From Phycisphaerae bacterium (GTDB lineage: Bacteria > Planctomycetota > Phycisphaerae > Sedimentisphaerales > SG8-4): a stretch of 6,705 nt of DNA. Under the pieces are notes generated by a model. That model was not told where the DNA came from, ran no database searches, and saw only the letters and a program-made list of their open reading frames with translations. Below, piece by piece: positions 5,136 through 6,705 of the stretch. Made by a program: the position numbers and the translations under genes. Positions within the stretch are counted from its first letter, which is position 1; every line of letters starts with the position of its first letter. The stretch lies in contig JAUWLI010000166.1 in the NCBI GenBank assembly GCA_030613765.1, positions 1 through 6,705 on the forward strand, written 5' to 3'.

Positions 5136-6203
5136 TTTCTCAGCAACCAGGTCACCAACTTCACTCGTCGAGTAACCCATTTGCCCGGCCTGAAGACTCT
5201 TTAGCTTATTGGCCGTTACGAACATGACGACTTGCTCTATCTTTTGCCCCGCTTCTTCTTCACCGAGTGTCTCGAGCATCATTTGCGTTGCGCAGATAGC
5301 TGCCAGCGGATTAATAATCCCTTTGCCCGTATATTTCGGTGCGCTTCCGCCGATTGGCTCGAACATACTGACTCCTTCCGGATTAATATTCCCGCCTGCT
5401 GCGATACCCATCCCGCCCTGCACGATCGCGCCCAGGTCCGTGATGATGTCTCCGAACATATTGCCCGTTACGATAACGTCGAACCATTCGGGATTCTTCA
5501 CCATCCACATACACGTGGCGTCAACGTGATAGTATTCCCTCTCGATGTCCGTGTATTCGGCCTTGCCCATTTCATGGAAGGCGCGTTCCCACAGGTCGTA
5601 TATATATGTCAGCACGTTCGTCTTGCCGCACAGAGCCAAAGTATTTTTATCACCTTTTCCGCGTGCCTTTTTGCCGTGCTTGCGCGTATACTCGAATGCG
5701 TATTTGAGGCACCGGTCAACTTGGAAGCGGTTATAGACAGCGGATTGAACAGCAACTTCCTGCGGCGTCCCTTTCATTGAAATGCCGCCCGTGCCCGTAT
5801 AGAGGTCGCCGGTATTTTCGCGAACGACAACGAAGTCTATATCGTCCGGCCCTTTATCTTTCAGAGGCGTCTCCACTCCGGGATACAGTATGACCGGCCT
5901 AAGGTTGATATACTGGTCCAATGCAAAACGGGCCTTGAGCAGTATCCCTTTCTCAAGAATCCCCGGCGCTACGTCGGGATGCCCGATCGCGCCGAGTAGA
6001 ATGGTATCGAATCCGCGCAGCTCTTCAATAGCGCTGTCCGGCAGCGTCTCGCCCGTCCTTTTATATCTTTCGCCGCCGAAGTCAAACTCGGTCAGGTCTA
6101 CTTTGAAATTAAACTTGTCCGCAGCCGATTTTAATACCTTAACCGCCTCGACCGTTACTTCCGGCCCCGTACCGTCACCGGGTATCACTGCAATCTTGTA
6201 CAC
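5124..6203 (-). CDS. leuB: 3-Isopropylmalate dehydrogenase
   Basis: The 359-residue product has the full length of the family. It catalyses oxidative decarboxylation of 3-isopropylmalate in leucine biosynthesis. The start is GTG at 6203, with AAAGGA about 9 nt upstream and the conserved KIAVIPGDGTGPE right after it. Substrate and metal residues are R92 and R102 (in DQYINLRPV), R128 (VVVREN), Y135, K194, D228, D252 and D256 (NMFGDIITDLGA at 248-259). A hydrophobic ILL precedes R92, as in isopropylmalate rather than isocitrate enzymes. The cofactor loop reads GSAPKYTGKGIINP (286-299) instead of the common GSAPDIAGK. D-malate/tartrate or homoisocitrate dehydrogenase is the main alternative, since the superfamily overlaps in substrate. 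No other leu genes are in the window. The endonuclease gene follows after 31 nt. Confidence 0.85.
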   Translation of the reverse strand: MYKIAVIPGDGTGPEVTVEAVKVLKSAADKFNFKVDLTEFDFGGERYKRTGETLPDSAIEELRGFDTILLGAIGHPDVAPGILEKGILLKARFALDQYINLRPVILYPGVETPLKDKGPDDIDFVVVRENTGDLYTGTGGISMKGTPQEVAVQSAVYNRFQVDRCLKYAFEYTRKHGKKARGKGDKNTLALCGKTNVLTYIYDLWERAFHEMGKAEYTDIEREYYHVDATCMWMVKNPEWFDVIVTGNMFGDIITDLGAIVQGGMGIAAGGNINPEGVSMFEPIGGSAPKYTGKGIINPLAAICATQMMLETLGEEEAGQKIEQVVMFVTANKLKSLQAGQMGYSTSEVGDLVAEKVAE

Positions 6204-6237
6204 TTCTCTTTTTCCTTTCTTTATATTCCGTAATTAT

Positions 6238-6286
6238 TGTCATCCCCGTCAAGCTTGCCCCTTACCTGGTTGGGGGCGGGAATACA
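6238..6286. repeat. Palindromic REP-like element in the leuB leader
   Basis: Outer arms TTGTCATCCCCG (6238-6249) and CGGGAATACAA (6278-6288) are imperfect inverted repeats. Inside them CCCC (6258-6261) can pair with GGGG (6272-6275). The form, short C-rich arms ending in TGTnATnCCCG around a variable middle, resembles dispersed palindromes found in many bacterial intergenic regions. It lies 35 nt from the leuB start, inside the predicted leader, and could shape its mRNA. Confidence 0.45.
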
Positions 6287-6348
6287 ACTTTTGCAATCTT
6301 AAATTTACTCTTCATCGTGAAAAACTGCTCTTTTTTCCAGTTGCCGAT

Positions 6349-6377
6349 ACTATACTCCCTGTGAAACGATTTATCAA
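6349..6377 (-). promoter_or_regulatory. Sigma70-type promoter of leuB
   Basis: The minus strand has -35 TTGATA (6372-6377, 5/6), a 17-nt spacer and -10 TATAGT (6349-6354, 5/6). A start near 6342 gives a leader of about 140 nt before the GTG. No T-box or leucine-rich leader peptide is seen in it. Confidence 0.65.
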
Positions 6378-6444
6378 GCTAATCTATATAGTATGACTTA
6401 CGGCAGTGGCACAAAAGCCGAGGACAATTCTTAATTCTTTTCGG

Positions 6445-6482
6445 GGGTGGCAGCCTCAAGCCCGAAGGGCTTGGGGATGGCT
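6445..6482. repeat. Dispersed copy of the hairpin repeat core
   Basis: GGGTGGCAGCCTCAAGCCC, then GAAGGG, then CTTGGGGATGGCT matches the core of the 68-bp tandem units at 3128-3160 except in the hairpin tip. Here the stem is CAAGCCC-GAA-GGGCTTG (7 bp) instead of CAAGC-CCA-GCTTG (5 bp). It lies in the divergent intergenic region between the leuB promoter and the plus-strand gene. Apart from this copy, 6378-6590 shows only AT-rich sequence and a small CTGCC-TGAA-GGCAG hairpin at 6546-6559. Confidence 0.8.
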
Positions 6483-6590
6483 CCGACCAATAAACATTCA
6501 TCATTAATCATTTAAAAGCTGGCCAGAGTGTACAAAATATTTATCTGCCTGAAGGCAGTTGCACACGCAGGAAAAAATTTACCCCGCCGG

Positions 6591-6619
6591 TTGACGAAAG
6601 ACGAATCGGAGGTAACAAT
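6591..6619 (+). promoter_or_regulatory. Candidate promoter for the right-edge plus-strand gene
   Basis: TTGACG (5/6) at 6591-6596, a 17-nt spacer and AACAAT (4/6) at 6614-6619 point to the gene starting at 6674, with a leader of about 45 nt. The -10 is weak. Confidence 0.35.
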
Positions 6620-6673
6620 AACCGTACCAATCAAGGATTTCGGGTAGTTTCCGTATTAAAGGAGTTACATAAA

Positions 6674-6705
6674 ATGAAAATAGCCGGGCCACAAACCGAA
6701 TATGC
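6674..6705 (+). CDS. Start of an unidentified plus-strand gene (partial)
   Basis: ATG at 6674 follows AAAGGAG (6658-6664) with a 9-nt spacer. The frame reads MKIAGPQTEY and is open to the window edge, so only 10 full codons are present. This is too little to name a product. The ribosome site and upstream promoter-like sequence make it a likely gene, transcribed divergently from leuB. Confidence 0.55.
   Translation, partial: MKIAGPQTEY

Noticed and set aside
6445..6482. GGGTGGCAGCC as a T-box motif near leuB
   Set aside because: The resemblance covers only GGGTGG, the sequence lies outside the leuB transcript and on the other strand, and it is part of a dispersed repeat.

Overview
The window looks like chromosomal DNA of a free-living Planctomycetota bacterium, most likely of the Phycisphaerae/Sedimentisphaerales type. 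This is an inference from three things: a secreted beta-helix protein ending in a single EF-hand dockerin-like motif, a DRG-like GTPase with a C-terminal TGS domain, and a secreted arabinofuranosidase-type glycoside hydrolase. All complete genes lie on the minus strand. Only a gene start at the extreme right edge is on the plus strand.

Layout from right to left, the direction of transcription: a divergent intergenic region (6204-6673) separates a plus-strand gene that begins at 6674 from leuB, which has a GTG start at 6203. leuB has a good sigma70-like promoter (6349-6377), a leader of about 140 nt, and a palindromic repeat in that leader. An endonuclease III-family gene follows 31 nt after leuB, and the TGS GTPase gene follows 105 nt later across an A-rich spacer. 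These three may form one transcript. Just past the GTPase stop lies a 68-bp tandem repeat (3103-3260), and a diverged copy of its core lies upstream of leuB (6445-6482).

Next comes a self-contained unit: a near-consensus promoter (3040-3068), a 512-residue exported right-handed beta-helix protein with a dockerin-like tail (1322-2860), and a Rho-independent terminator (1258-1294). Immediately beyond the terminator is a decayed copy of the last 25 or so codons of the TGS GTPase (1153-1246). It is 92% identical over 73 bp to the real gene end and in the same orientation. The beta-helix unit is therefore bracketed by direct repeats of the GTPase 3' end, which is the geometry expected of a small cassette inserted at the 3' end of a conserved gene. 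A secreted GH51 arabinofuranosidase-like gene follows and runs off the left edge.

Functionally the left part (GH51 enzyme and beta-helix/dockerin protein) suggests extracellular plant or algal polysaccharide use. The right part is housekeeping: leucine biosynthesis, base-excision repair and a translation-linked GTPase. The most notable signals are the duplicated GTPase tail flanking the beta-helix unit and the repeat whose hairpin is kept despite a changed stem.
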